Assembly: GCA_000349905.1 (NCBI GenBank)
Contig: KB722738.1
Span: forward strand, 2,138,269 to 2,202,268
Source: Volvariella volvacea V23
Lineage: Eukaryota > Basidiomycota > Agaricomycetes > Agaricales > Pluteaceae
Length of the DNA: 64,000 nt
Reading direction: 5' to 3'
This document shows, piece by piece, positions 45,557 through 56,408 of this stretch. Below the pieces are notes generated by a model, which was not told where the DNA came from, did no database searches, and was given only the letters and a program-made list of their open reading frames with translations. How positions within the stretch are numbered: the stretch's first letter is position 1; every line of letters starts with the position of its first letter. A program made the position numbers and the translations under genes.

Positions 45557-46900
45557 CTTTTCGTGAGTTTTGATTCCTTGGCGGGGCCTGTCTCAAACTG
45601 GACGAGTGCCAGCGAAGGAAAAGAAAGGGAGGGAATGAGGGAGAAGGCGAAGGCGATAGTGGGCAAACCGAGGGAAGAGATAATCGGGACACATGTCTAT
45701 ATATTCCGCGAACTGCAAGGGGTTATGCACATAATTTGCTGGCACATAATTTGCTGACAGAGCAACTGCGGCTGCAGCGGGAAAATTTGCGGATCTCGAT
45801 CCTTTTTGAGGATTTGATGGGCGTCGGTCTGAGTCACATTATTAGCCTGCATCATGATATCATATTGCATGCTCGTTGTCCAATGCTATAATTCATAATC
45901 TGTACCCACTTTGAGAGGGCGTGCTTGCACAGGTCATCAAGGCCAAGAGAAGAGCCTATCCTTATCGACATCCAAGGTCTGTGGTTCTCGAAGTAGATTC
46001 TTGAGAATTCGTAGGCACGAGCCCTCATACCTGAAATCCCTTCAAAGTTCTTCCTGTCAGTGACGTATTCTATGCAGGGAGTAAATGTGTTGGAGTTCGT
46101 ACTAAAGATCAAGGGAAACACATACAAATTTCATAACCAGTCACAAAATGACTTCAAAATGCCAGATGCGGGTTGTTGGCATCACCCCTGGGCATTCCTG
46201 GCTTTAATCATGGACGGGTATGTTCAAGTACAACCAAACCCGTGGTACAGGACGAAGAACAAAGTGAAGCCACCCTCATGACGTGGTTGATATACTCAAC
46301 TGTGGGGTAAATTATTGTCAGAATTTGAATAATGTCCTTTACTGCCAACCAAGGAAAATCACTATTGTATCACATGAACGATTCCTCCATCCAGTAATTA
46401 TTTTCTCGACAAGGTGGTAAACGGAACCAAGGGGAAATGAGATGGAATATCTTGGACACTTATAGGCCATTCATGTTGTCTAATCCCAATCTACGAAGTG
46501 TGCTATTGGCCGTAACAGTAACTGTCCACAGAGGGCCTATACATTTATCCACAAGCATATGGCTCAAAATTGAGTTGAATCGTATGGAAAATGAGATTGG
46601 ATCATACCTATGAGACACCGTATCATTCATGTCCAGGACATAGAATCCACGTCAATCTCGTTACACCTGTGATCACATAACTCCCCCAAGAAGCCTCGTG
46701 ATTTAATTCTTGAATCATAATGTACTCCTGAGACCATTTAGATGACACCACAAGCACCATTGCTAAGTTCAGGCTCGGAGGGGAGCTCGGACATCAGTAT
46801 AGTGATAAGTAGCAGCTTTCGCTTAAACTGGACACTAATGGAGAGGGTGTACGGGCTCATATTTATGTAAAAATTGTAATGGTGACACACAAATTCAAGG
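45557..46900. other. Intergenic between MFS-A and the F-box-like gene
   Basis: About 1.3 kb. It contains a perfect 15-bp tandem duplication (GCACATAATTTGCTG, 45727-45756) close upstream of MFS-A, and otherwise short frames without motifs. Confidence 0.4.
45727..45756. repeat. 15-bp perfect tandem duplication upstream of MFS-A
   Basis: The unit GCACATAATTTGCTG occurs twice head to tail, about 170 bases upstream of the MFS-A start codon. It could be a chance replication-slip duplication or part of the promoter. Confidence 0.6.
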
Positions 46901-46903
46901 TTC

Positions 46904-48358
46904 CTATGATGAACACTCCCTACCCATAGTTACATCACTCTTTGTAAGTCGAATAGAAGCGAAGACCATACTATTTCCTCCATTTCGAATTGACAGACGT
47001 AAAATACATCTCAAACGACTTCTAGACGTCTGCAATACTCTCACAGCCGAGATTCGATCTTGAAAAGTATCATCAAAGGTGAACCAGCCTGTGCGCAAAG
47101 GGCCGTGATAATAAAATGACAAGCTAGGCACGAAGTGGTACTAAGGTGAAATTAATGTGCTCACCTGTATATGGAGACAGCCTTCCAACGTGAAGGGTGT
47201 TCCGTCGTGCCGCAAGATTCGGCATCGACTCCCGGATTGAATTGGCGCGTATATCGGCGTGCATCATGTTCAGGTCAATATACACTCGCTGCAACCTGTC
47301 GAATTTATGACCCGAAAGTAAGGTATCGAATATCTCCCAGCATCTCTTCCACAAGTCGGGAAAGAGTTTATTACTACTCCCACTTGCGCCTGCACCATAC
47401 ATTCATACATAGATCTCTATAAGGTTATTGTTGGCAGGGAAGTTGTTTATCTCGTTTATGACCCATGTAAGAAAGGTAGACCCAGCCCTAGGAACCTCGA
47501 AGAGCGAAAACGCAAGGCTTGCTATCTGCATGGGTAAATCCAGGAGGACTGACATAGATGAGTCATCTTTGTCGATGTTCACTAGCCTTTGGAGTGAATC
47601 TTTGTGCCTATTATGAACGAGATGAAAGAGGGGTCTAAAGTACTGAACTTACAAGTGGCAAGACTGATCATCAACAACTTCAAGGACGAACATATCTGAA
47701 TAATAAATTTAGCAGAAACGATTTCTTCGTCGTCCAGATGTATGCCAAGCGAAGTCAGATTTTTCAATGGACGGGACCCCCTGCATCTTGTAGCCAATGA
47801 TATTTAGGAATCCAGAGATAAGTGGCTGAAGAAGTACTTACATGATGGTTCGGGTGTGAAAGTTGTATGTGATAGCGTCAGATGTCGAAGTGAGGGGCAT
47901 CGATGGAGGTAATGGCTAGGAATTTGGGTGCCATTGAACACAGAAACACGGGTAACCGAGGGATTAAGACAGGAGAATATGAGCTCGTTTTCCTCTCTTA
48001 TACCGTAAGGGCATCGCAGCACCACCGTCTTCAAGTTGACCAATCGCTCCAGGACAGGAGTGATAATCGGAACTATGGACCTAGAACCGCGAAGCTCCAA
48101 TGTTAGTGCTTGTACACACCCTGGCTATGCTAATATAGCTTGAAGAAGTTTACTGAGGTGCTCGGAAGGATATTCAGGCTGTCTGTCCTAGCGCTCTGAT
48201 GAGATGAAAAGGTGGTGGAGCAGATAGCTCTGGGACGGCGATGTGAAGGATCGGCAAACCAGGCTACAGGCGTGAAGCGAACGTGTATCTCCTATGAGGT
48301 GGCTAATGATTTCGTCAAGAAGCTCTTCAGGCATCTCTTTACCGCATAGCAAGACCAT
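46904..48358 (-). CDS. Probable F-box protein, structure uncertain
   Basis: At 48334 (or the in-frame ATG at 48358, MVLLCGKEMPEE) a minus frame opens with EMPEELLDEIISHLIGDTRS and HACSLVCRSFTSPSQSYLLH. This is a standard fungal F-box: P-x-E-(L/I)-L-x-x-I, then L-x-x-C-S-L-V-C-(R/K)-x-(F/W). Downstream minus frames look like the leucine-rich remainder: LRGSRSIVPIITPVLERL, LKTVVLRCPYG, CPSLRHLTLSHT (47804-48100), NLTSLGIHLDDEE (47582-47797) and FDRLQRVYIDLNM (47124-47402). Such proteins usually recruit substrates to SCF ubiquitin ligases. I could not join every exon in phase; the step into the 48100 frame meets stops, so it may be a pseudogene or a many-exon gene. Confidence 0.5.
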
Positions 48359-48618
48359 TCTTGTCGCGTACCAAGTGCTGTATGATGTTGAGTGTAGGAT
48401 GTGGAGGCTACTTGCGGCCACGACTGTAGTAAACAACACCAAATATTAAGACCCACGATAGGTTAGAAGTGCCTGCCTTTACATGAGCATGTAGAGCAAA
48501 ATGTCACTGCACGGTATAATAATTAGGAATGTTTGTAGTACATGTGGAAGCTCTTGCTTCTTTTCAGGCGTACAATGGTGTATAAAATCACGACCAAAGC
48601 CGCCGGCGAACGCTCAAC

Positions 48619-50619
48619 CTAATGTGAGCAAGACTTCGACGAATTCATCTTCAACTCCCTCGGCAAAAACAAGGACACTCTAACACCCATCAAAAATATC
48701 CCAAGCAACACCACATAGACCATGTTCCCACCCACCAGCTGCTTTTCTAGTGAAATCGAAAAGAGTGAGGAAGCGAACCAAGGTGCCGTCGACCTCATGA
48801 CGCAGTTTATGCTCTGGTATAACCCTGTCGTGGCACCTAGAGCTGAGCGGCTTGGTGCACTGTCGACCGTGAACATGTGCATTGAACCTAGTACAAGTCC
48901 CATAGGGTCAGAGGAAATCAACTTCCGTTGACGCAAGCTTACCATACGCCATAGGAGTCAAGGTCATAGCCCCCAGCTGCACCACAACCGCCGCCCAAAC
49001 CCACCCGTCGACATCTCCAGCCTTCCTCGCAAACCAATTCTGAGCCGGATACATCGCCAATGCCAAAATCATACTCGCATACGAAACGATATACACGTTC
49101 CTCGGCCCAAACTTCCTAATCACCTTCCCGAGGAAGTATATCTGCACAAAGGCATTCAGGATACCCCATACACCGAGCGTGGTGCCAATTTGGTATGGTG
49201 AGAAATCTAGGCCGCCGAGTTCGATGGAGGTTGACCAGACGAGCGGTTGGAGGACTTGCAGGGCCATCTCGGAGAATGCGAGGAAACCGCCGTTGGCTAG
49301 CACTGTGAGAACAGGAGGAATTAAGAGATCCCGGAACGGAGGTGGCGGTTGGTGTTCTGGTTCTTCTAAAAGGGGGCGATTTTCTTCTATGGTTGTAGAG
49401 GTAGAATCCCAGCTGTCGAGCGAATCGATCGAGCCATATGACGCGGTTCTTTCTGGATGTCCGGAAAGAAGAGTTGAACTAGCATCTGAACCCGAGGTAG
49501 ATTGATAACTGAATCTCCTTCGTTTTTTCTCTTCTTCTTGTTTTTGTCGCTTGATCGCGGCAGGTAAGGTCTGGAAAGTGTTCTAAATAAAGCTTCTCGT
49601 TGATGAAACGAACAGGATATTCACTTCTTTTAAGCTCATGGACGCGATAAGCCCGGATGCGAGGGCAATGAAGGATGCTAGCGCACATGGAAGGAAGTAC
49701 GGATACTCCTTCAAAAATGGAATATGTCCAAGAGTATCGGGCCATCGTTTGGCTGGGCGAGCAAAGATTCCTCCGAGAATAGGTCTATCCCGACATACGC
49801 GTTAACCAGACGAAGGAACGAAAACAGAGTTGGACATACCCAACTGTCGTCCCAACGCTCCACATAAGTGGAATCATGGCGAACGCATCAGCCATGTTAG
49901 TTGCGTCAGTGAGCTATCAACGTCGAATAGTCACTGTCTGCTGTTCCTAAAATAGATGGCGTCTATACCTCTCCAAGGACGCTCTTCGACACGCCTATGG
50001 ATCCGCAATCAGTTGGGTATCAATGGACACTGTAAAGACAGCCATACCAATATTGCCATTACAGATACCCTGAAAGCACCTCGACACGACCAACGCCCAA
50101 AAGGTCTTCGATAAGCCAAAGCTTAACATTGAAAGAGCCAGTCCAATCGGACCCAGCAGTAGTATTGGTCGTCGGCCGAGACGGTCAGATGCCCGGCACC
50201 ATTGGAATACGGTTAGAGCCTCCGATATAAAGAAGAGAGATTCCTGATGGATCGTAACAGAGGATATCAGTGTGAGTAGTGCCACGGGGTCATGAGTAGT
50301 AAGGGTCCAGATTCCGAGGACTTGAAGTGAAGGCGAGCAACTCTAAAGGCAAACTGATAGAGGCAAATTGACTTACAATCACACCAGCATAATATCCGAC
50401 CCTCTTCTCATCGCCATTCGTAATACCAGTTTCTCGAACGAATTGGTTGACGAATGGATAAATGACGGTGGCGGTGACCGGTTCCGTGAACTGAATCAAT
50501 AGGACGGTGAAGAGTTGTAGTTTGGGTAATGGCGTGCGTTCGATCTTGGTTAGGGTTTCAGTCGAGTCATTGGAGTGTTCGTTGTGGGCATGGCCAGTGT
50601 CTTGAGTGTGAGTGGACAT
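48619..50619 (-). CDS. MFS transporter, ZIFL/DHA1-like (MFS-B)
   Basis: Multi-exon minus gene, about 510 aa, ATG at 50619 and stop at 48619. After a His/Asp/Ser-rich N-terminus come LPKLQLFTVLLIQFTEPVTA and GITNGDEKRVGYYAGVI. Next are ESLFFISEALTVFQWCRASD with RLGRRPILLLGP (the MFS loop 2-3 motif), LSFGLSKTFWALVVSRCFQG, TNMADAFAMIPLMWSVGTTV, ILGGIFARPAKRWPDTLGHI and a charged Ser-rich central loop. The C-terminal half starts LANGGFLAFSEMALQVLQPL and ends FTVDSAPSRSALGATTGLYQ and SLFSISLEKQLVGGNMVYVV. The near-identical exon order and the GRRPILL and SAPS.SALG blocks show it to be a tandem duplicate of MFS-A, with an F-box-like gene between them. The substrate is unknown. Confidence 0.85.
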
Positions 50620-53600
50620 TCCTTTGTCGATGTTTCAGTCTGTTCGGACACGTATCCTGGCACTGGTATCTATCGACGACCTGACACGATGCGCGCGAGG
50701 GAGAGATGGCCTAGGAGGGGAAACCTGAGTAAGATAGCATGCATATGTATATAAATATCTACCTGCTCCGCATCAACCCAGGACCAGTGAGTGAAAGGGT
50801 TACTCAAATGAAGGCTGGGGATCTAAATTTTCATAACCGAGTTCCAGGGTCTCGACAGCGATAGCGATGGGATGAGCGCTTCCACAGAGCTTGAACAGAA
50901 AATTCGTTTCTTTGAACAAGTTCCGATCGTCTGAGACGTCGACGGGTCTTTGCTACTCCATATGGCATCTCGAATCCTCGATAAAGGAATTTTGAATTTC
51001 TTCTTGAAATTCAGGTCCTCGTACGTTCTTGGGTCCTGGCTTCAGGAAAATGAGGGGTGCTCGGCATGTGGGCACTGGCATGGGGAAAGGCGGGGAAAGA
51101 ACTCGTGGAAGAACGGAGACTTTTCGAAGAAGTCCTCGATAGAAACTATCCTGAGGACCTGAACAGCACCACATTGACAGGAGCATGGTGATTGTGCTCG
51201 TGGCCACCGGTCTGGAGGAACACGCGCACGGCTTGTCGTGCCTGCAGAGGTTGTGTAAGTTTGTACGCGACAAATACAGCGATCAGCATTTCTTGACTGC
51301 AAACTCTACACAACTCCGTCGTCTTCCATTGCTGTCACTTACTTACTGCTCTTAAATCCTCTCTAGGGACCTTTCATTGAACCCGTGGTTGCATTTGATT
51401 CGTCCAATCCCTTTGCTATCACGCTTGCACTATCTGTCCGGCTGGAACCGCTGATACCGACACAGTCCACGAATCCAGACCGGGCCTCATGACTTCACGA
51501 ATAACTCAGGCCCTGCCGTCCCTCGCCAACTTTACATCTTCAACTTCCACTTCTCGTCGGCCGAGCGCCCACCATCACTGATCATCACCGCGACCAGCCT
51601 TTTTTTTCTCAGTCTTATCTCGTCAACGTCAAAGAACCCCGAATCTCCGTATTATACATATACCTGGACGACGGCCACCTTGACACAAGCGCTGCTCGTC
51701 CAAGTGGGTCTACCCAAATCGACGACGTTCGAGTTCCAAGTCGAGAAGGAACCCATGGCCGTCCACGGTGGTAGTGCCTTCGGGATATTTTCCTTTCCCC
51801 GAGGGGGAGGGCCCTTGTTCCAAATTCGCGGAAACCCTTTTGGCTTTTCTCGACGCCTTCTGATTTCATCATCACTCGCGAATTCCCCATTCGTTCATTA
51901 TTCAGGAGGTTTTCTTGCCTTTTGGAAGATCCGAGCGTTTGCTGGCGGCCGCTTGGGTTGACCTTGTACCCTGTGCTACTTCCCACTTACCTCTGCTTCA
52001 CATGCAGCGTGAGTCATAGTGACCGGTGAGCATCGACAGTACGTCTTGATGCACCTTGAAGGTCGTCGGCGACGCGGCGACTCGTGTAGAGCTGGGTGTG
52101 CTAACCTAAAGGAACACTCCGCGACTGCGAGTAATAATGTATACCCATCCGAGTTGCGTTCTAAAGTCTTCCCTCTTCGTTGACATCGGCATCGACATGA
52201 TTGAGAACTGAACGTTTGAAACTCTTGAGCGCCACGCCGGCCGGTCTTTTAACTTGGTGAGCCTGTGTCCCAATTTGGCAGGATTCGCGTATAAGTACAT
52301 GTCCAAGCTACTGTTGCATGTTCGTGGACTTTTATACCGCGCCAGAGGAGCCTGATGTGTGCCCACTCTATATCCTTAATCACGAGCCTGGTCCTGGGTA
52401 TTGATCGCACCAACGAAGCTCGGGATGGTGTGCTTCGCTTAGCGATGGATGAATTAAAATTTCTAACTTTATCGCTACTCTATCGAGCCATCGCTTGCGA
52501 CTACATTAAGGAAGGGGCAATCTAAGCGATTTCTTCGTGTTGGGACCCTACCAGTCCCTAGGGCTATGCTCAGCGCTCAGAACGTAACGATACGTGCGCG
52601 CTGTTAGCCGGATGCCTCTGGTTGGTAGATGCAGATCAAACTAGCACTCGCCAATGGTTATCGATGAATGGCTGGTGCCAGCGACCAATCCCTGTCAATG
52701 TGGCTGAAATTTCGCCAGATGTCCTGGGCATGCTTTGTCCACGTTAACAGGATCAATCCCTGTTTAGAGACCCGCATGGCGATGTGCAAGGGTAAACGAT
52801 GGGCAAACAACGAGTGTAATGAAGGAATACAAGGGCCAGCAGCTACAACAGTACTAAAATTACGCCACCGAGAATTGGATGCTTATCTGTATACCACATA
52901 AAATGCACATTCGAGATATGATACAACGTACACGTATCAATGTATCAATGTGGGTATGCAATTGGAAGAAAGAGCTTGGATTACACTAATCAAAATATAT
53001 GCGAGATACATTCAACATATATACAGGAACAAACGCATCAATTCTATAACCGTGGTATATAGCATGTATGCATGATCATGACTTTTACAGTGCGAACTGA
53101 ATATATGTACAGTACCATGTATCCCAAAGACTCGAGGATTCAAACGGAAAAAGAGCTAATCCAAGTCGAACCATCAACCGCAGAACAACAACCAAACCAG
53201 CATCCAACATCGAAAAGACAAACGAAGGAAAGCAGCACGAGAGAGCGGACAGAAGAATCTACCAGAAGGCAACCAGGCAGACAGACCGACCGGCGTCCGA
53301 GTCTAGGAAGCGAACATGAGCGTGGCATAGTCGGTATCAGTACGAGCATCGTGTGGATGGCACATATGTAGAGGCCGTGGCGTGTCGTATCTCGGGTGGT
53401 TGTGTGAACGGGAAGTATATTGAACTGCTACTTTGACATATAAACATAATGAATACTTGATCGAGAGCGATAGCGAAGCCTGGGGCGTGAGGGGCGGGGG
53501 TGTGTGGTATGCAGGTAAGTGAGAGTGAGGGAGAGAGATGGAAGATGCGACGTATATGTAATGTCGGTGGTCATGGGTAAAGAAACATATATGAAGGAGA

Positions 53601-53851
53601 GGGGAGAAAGCGAAGTAACAAGTACCGAGTGCCGAGACGGACGGAGGTTGTGCCCTTGGATGAGTGGTGGGTGACATCATAGGGAAAGCATATAGTGTGC
53701 GGGTGGAACCAAGAGGGAGTTGGCGGATAGCTCTCCATCCCCGATCGTACCTAAAACCCATAATTCCAACTTGATCTGATATTCGAATGTCATATCCAAA
53801 CTAACCAACCCGAAACACTGGAGAAGAGGAGAGGAGCAATGTCCGTGTTCA
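50620..53851. other. Gene-poor stretch between MFS-B and SPT2, no gene recognised
   Basis: About 3.2 kb. At 50950-51300 and 51600-51990 both strands have frames of 70 to 123 codons. I could not identify any of them; one plus frame near 51790 reads FPFPEGEGPCSKFAETLLAF, which may be a fragment of an old gene. The part from about 52900 to 53650 is purine/pyrimidine-biased and probably 3' flank of SPT2. No repeats or RNA genes are supportable. Confidence 0.4.
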
Positions 53852-55507
53852 TTAGCGTCTAGCCATGGCCTCTCTCTCCTTTTTCCTCCTTCTCTTCTCT
53901 TCTTCGTGTCTCCTCTCTTCTTCCAGAGCTTGGTCGTCCTCTCGTCGAGCGATACGAGCGCTACAAAACGAGAAAACATGTCAGCACCTCCACGAAGCAC
54001 GCAACGAGAAAAAGCGCCAGCGCAAAGGGTAAGAGAAAAACACAAACCTCATCAACTCCTCTCTCTCCAACGCACTCGCATCCGCCTCCATGTCCTCATC
54101 ATCACTAAACACATCCCGACTAACATACTGGTCCCTCGACCTTCCAAACATACTCCATATGCTCTCCCGAATCCCTCCCTCCAGGTCCTCACCCGGCGAA
54201 GGCGCTCTGCGTTTGCTCGAGTACGGCGCAGGGGACAGCGAGCGGCTCATGGAGCGCGAGCGCTTGCGTGACTTTGACACACCTGCGTTCGCAGGTCTGC
54301 TGGTGGAGCTTGACGAGGCCTTGGCCGTCGACTGGGCTCTGAGTGAGGACGTGGAGGGCTTGCTCGCCACACTGGAATATCGGTCTCCCCCTGTAGCACC
54401 AGATCGGGATGCCGAACTCGACACTGCCTTCGACGCTGCGGTCGAAGAGGATAGTTTGGATGACGCTGCTGGCCTCGATGATGGCGCCATCGTAGTTGTC
54501 GAACGAGCGCTCGACTGTGGTAGAGGCGCTCTCTTGGAGGCGCCCTGCGAGGGAGCTGGGGTTGCGCTGCTTTCTTCATACGAAAAGAACAACACGTCGG
54601 AACATCGTAAATCCCAAGACAGGGAGATACTCACGGGAAGCGGGCGTGTTCGATCCAGACGGATTGTTCGAACTCGTCGCAGACGGCGGTTGGACGGCCT
54701 TTTTAGCAGTCTGCTGCTCCTTCTTCTTCGTCCCAAACCAATCGTCGAACCCTTTCGCCTCCTCTCCATCCAGGACCTTGGCTTCCTTAGCTTTAGCCCT
54801 ATCCTGCATAATCTCGTCGATAGTCCTCGTGTCCCTCTTGTTCTGATTCAACTTGATCAATGAAAGTTGTTCCATTGCCAATCGCTGCTTGACGGACATC
54901 CCGTCTCCCCCACTGGCGCCACTCCCATTCCCAAGGAATGAAGAAGTCTGAACGTCAACTGCGCCACCGGGTAGCCGACGGCCGGCTCTCGAGTACCCAG
55001 AGCTCGAATGCGCAGACTTCCGGGACGTCGAATACATCCTCCTCCTCTCCATCTCCATTTTTCGCTGTCTCTTCTCCTCCCGCGTCAAAGCCTCTGGCAC
55101 ATCATCTTCATCGTCCGGGAGGCTCCTCCGAGCTTGAGACGCAGGATACCTGGTCCCTCCCCCTCCCCTCCTCCGGCACCACTCGCAAGCCCCATCTGCT
55201 TGGCCTTCTTCGGCCCATGGAGCAGCAGCATCCTCTCCTCCTCCTCCTTCCTCGCCCGCGCAGCCTCCCTGGCCTCTCTGGTCTCCTGCATCTTCTTCAG
55301 CCTCTCCTGCTCCTTCTTCTCGTTCTCGAAATGCTTCAGCCGCATCTGCTTCTCAATCTCCCGCTGCTTCCGCTCCTGCTCCTCCTGCTGCCGGCGTTTC
55401 TCCCGCTCCCGACGCTCGCGCTCCGCCAGTGCGTTCTGCACCTGCGTCTGCGCCTGCCGGGTCTGCGTGGCGCTCAAGGCCATGAGCGCCTGGAATCCAG
55501 ATGCCAT
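53852..55507 (-). CDS. SPT2 family chromatin protein, about 486 aa
   Basis: Four exons (minus): 55507 to about 55180, about 55132-54635, 54573-54048 and 53960-53852. The N-terminal exon is a long charged coiled coil (ERERREREKRRQQEEQERKQ onward). The middle is Ser/Thr/Pro-rich, with TREEKRQRKMEMERRRMY and FDDWFGTKKKEQQ. The C-terminus carries the SPT2 signature: SIWSMFGRSRDQYVSRDVFS, then DDEDMEADASALEREELM, then SARIARREDDQALEEERR and a basic end (KKEREAMARR). SPT2 proteins bind DNA and histone H3-H4 through this end and act in transcription-coupled nucleosome handling in the nucleus. The first intron is uncertain: the two frames join in phase only with a 47-nt intron using a weak GTGCCG donor, so a sequencing indel or alternative site is possible. 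Long antisense frames (54090-54863, 55008-55538) are shadows. Confidence 0.8.
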
Positions 55508-56408
55508 TTTCCCGGGGTCTGATTGGTTGTTTGCTTGACGAGGATGGATGCCACTGCCACTGGGGAATTCTATTATTGGAGTAATCCAGGGGGAGAGGAT
55601 GGGATGAAAGAGGGGGAGGGTATTGGAGGGTATGCGCCGTAGTCGGTGCGTCTACGCCGTGCTGTGCTGTCACAATATTACAACGCTCAGGCGTTCTCCG
55701 GAAGCTGAATCAGCAAAACTGAGGTGTGCCTCCGTGTGTTGTATGTGTCTGTGTGTGAGAAGCCCCTTTGCCTGATTAGACTCTCCAGGACCAAGAAGCG
55801 AGCGGGAGGTGACGACGACGGGATGGAGAACAAGGAGCTGGAGAACGCTGGGATGGTGGACGATGGAGAACAAGGAACAATTAAAACAGCGCTTGTACTC
55901 GGCCACGGTCACAACTAAAATCGTGGCACAGTCCCAGCCACAGTGCGTCTTTGGTAATCATGATGACTCAGCACTTCCGCACCGCCACCGCATCGCGGCG
56001 TTGGGCGTTGGGCTTTGGGTCATCCCACAGCAGGTGCGGATAATTTGCCATTGGCACCAGGGACCGTGGTGCGTGGGTGGGGTTGATTTTGCAGATAGTG
56101 CGTCTGCGTCCTGGTGATTGCCACTGTATAGCCACATGTTGGCCCCAAGGTGCGTTCCTGGTTTAATTATCGAGACGCGACTCTTTGGCTTGTGATGTCA
56201 TTCCCATTGTTCAAATATAACCGTGCTGAAGCGGAACAAAAGCTTAAAGGATACGAATGCATCCATGGAACCAATACGTACACGTGCGTATACACACCGG
56301 AAGGGATAACAAAACCACGTTCATACGGAGTACAGTACGTAGCGGTACATGTACAACACAAAGAAGGGAGCCAAGTATCTATGCGTCGGGTCATCACCCA
56401 GTGCCGGT
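55508..56408. other. Intergenic between SPT2 start and MFS-C end
   Basis: About 900 bases carrying the SPT2 promoter and the 3' flank of MFS-C. A plus frame at 55809-56117 and others lack motifs. Nothing else is supportable. Confidence 0.4.

Noticed and set aside
54090..54863. 257-codon plus frame
   Set aside because: Antisense shadow of the Ser-rich and C-terminal SPT2 exons.
55008..55538. 176- and 194-codon plus frames with Leu/Ser/Cys runs
   Set aside because: Antisense of the SPT2 coiled-coil exon; the leucine and serine runs are complements of Glu/Lys/Arg codons.
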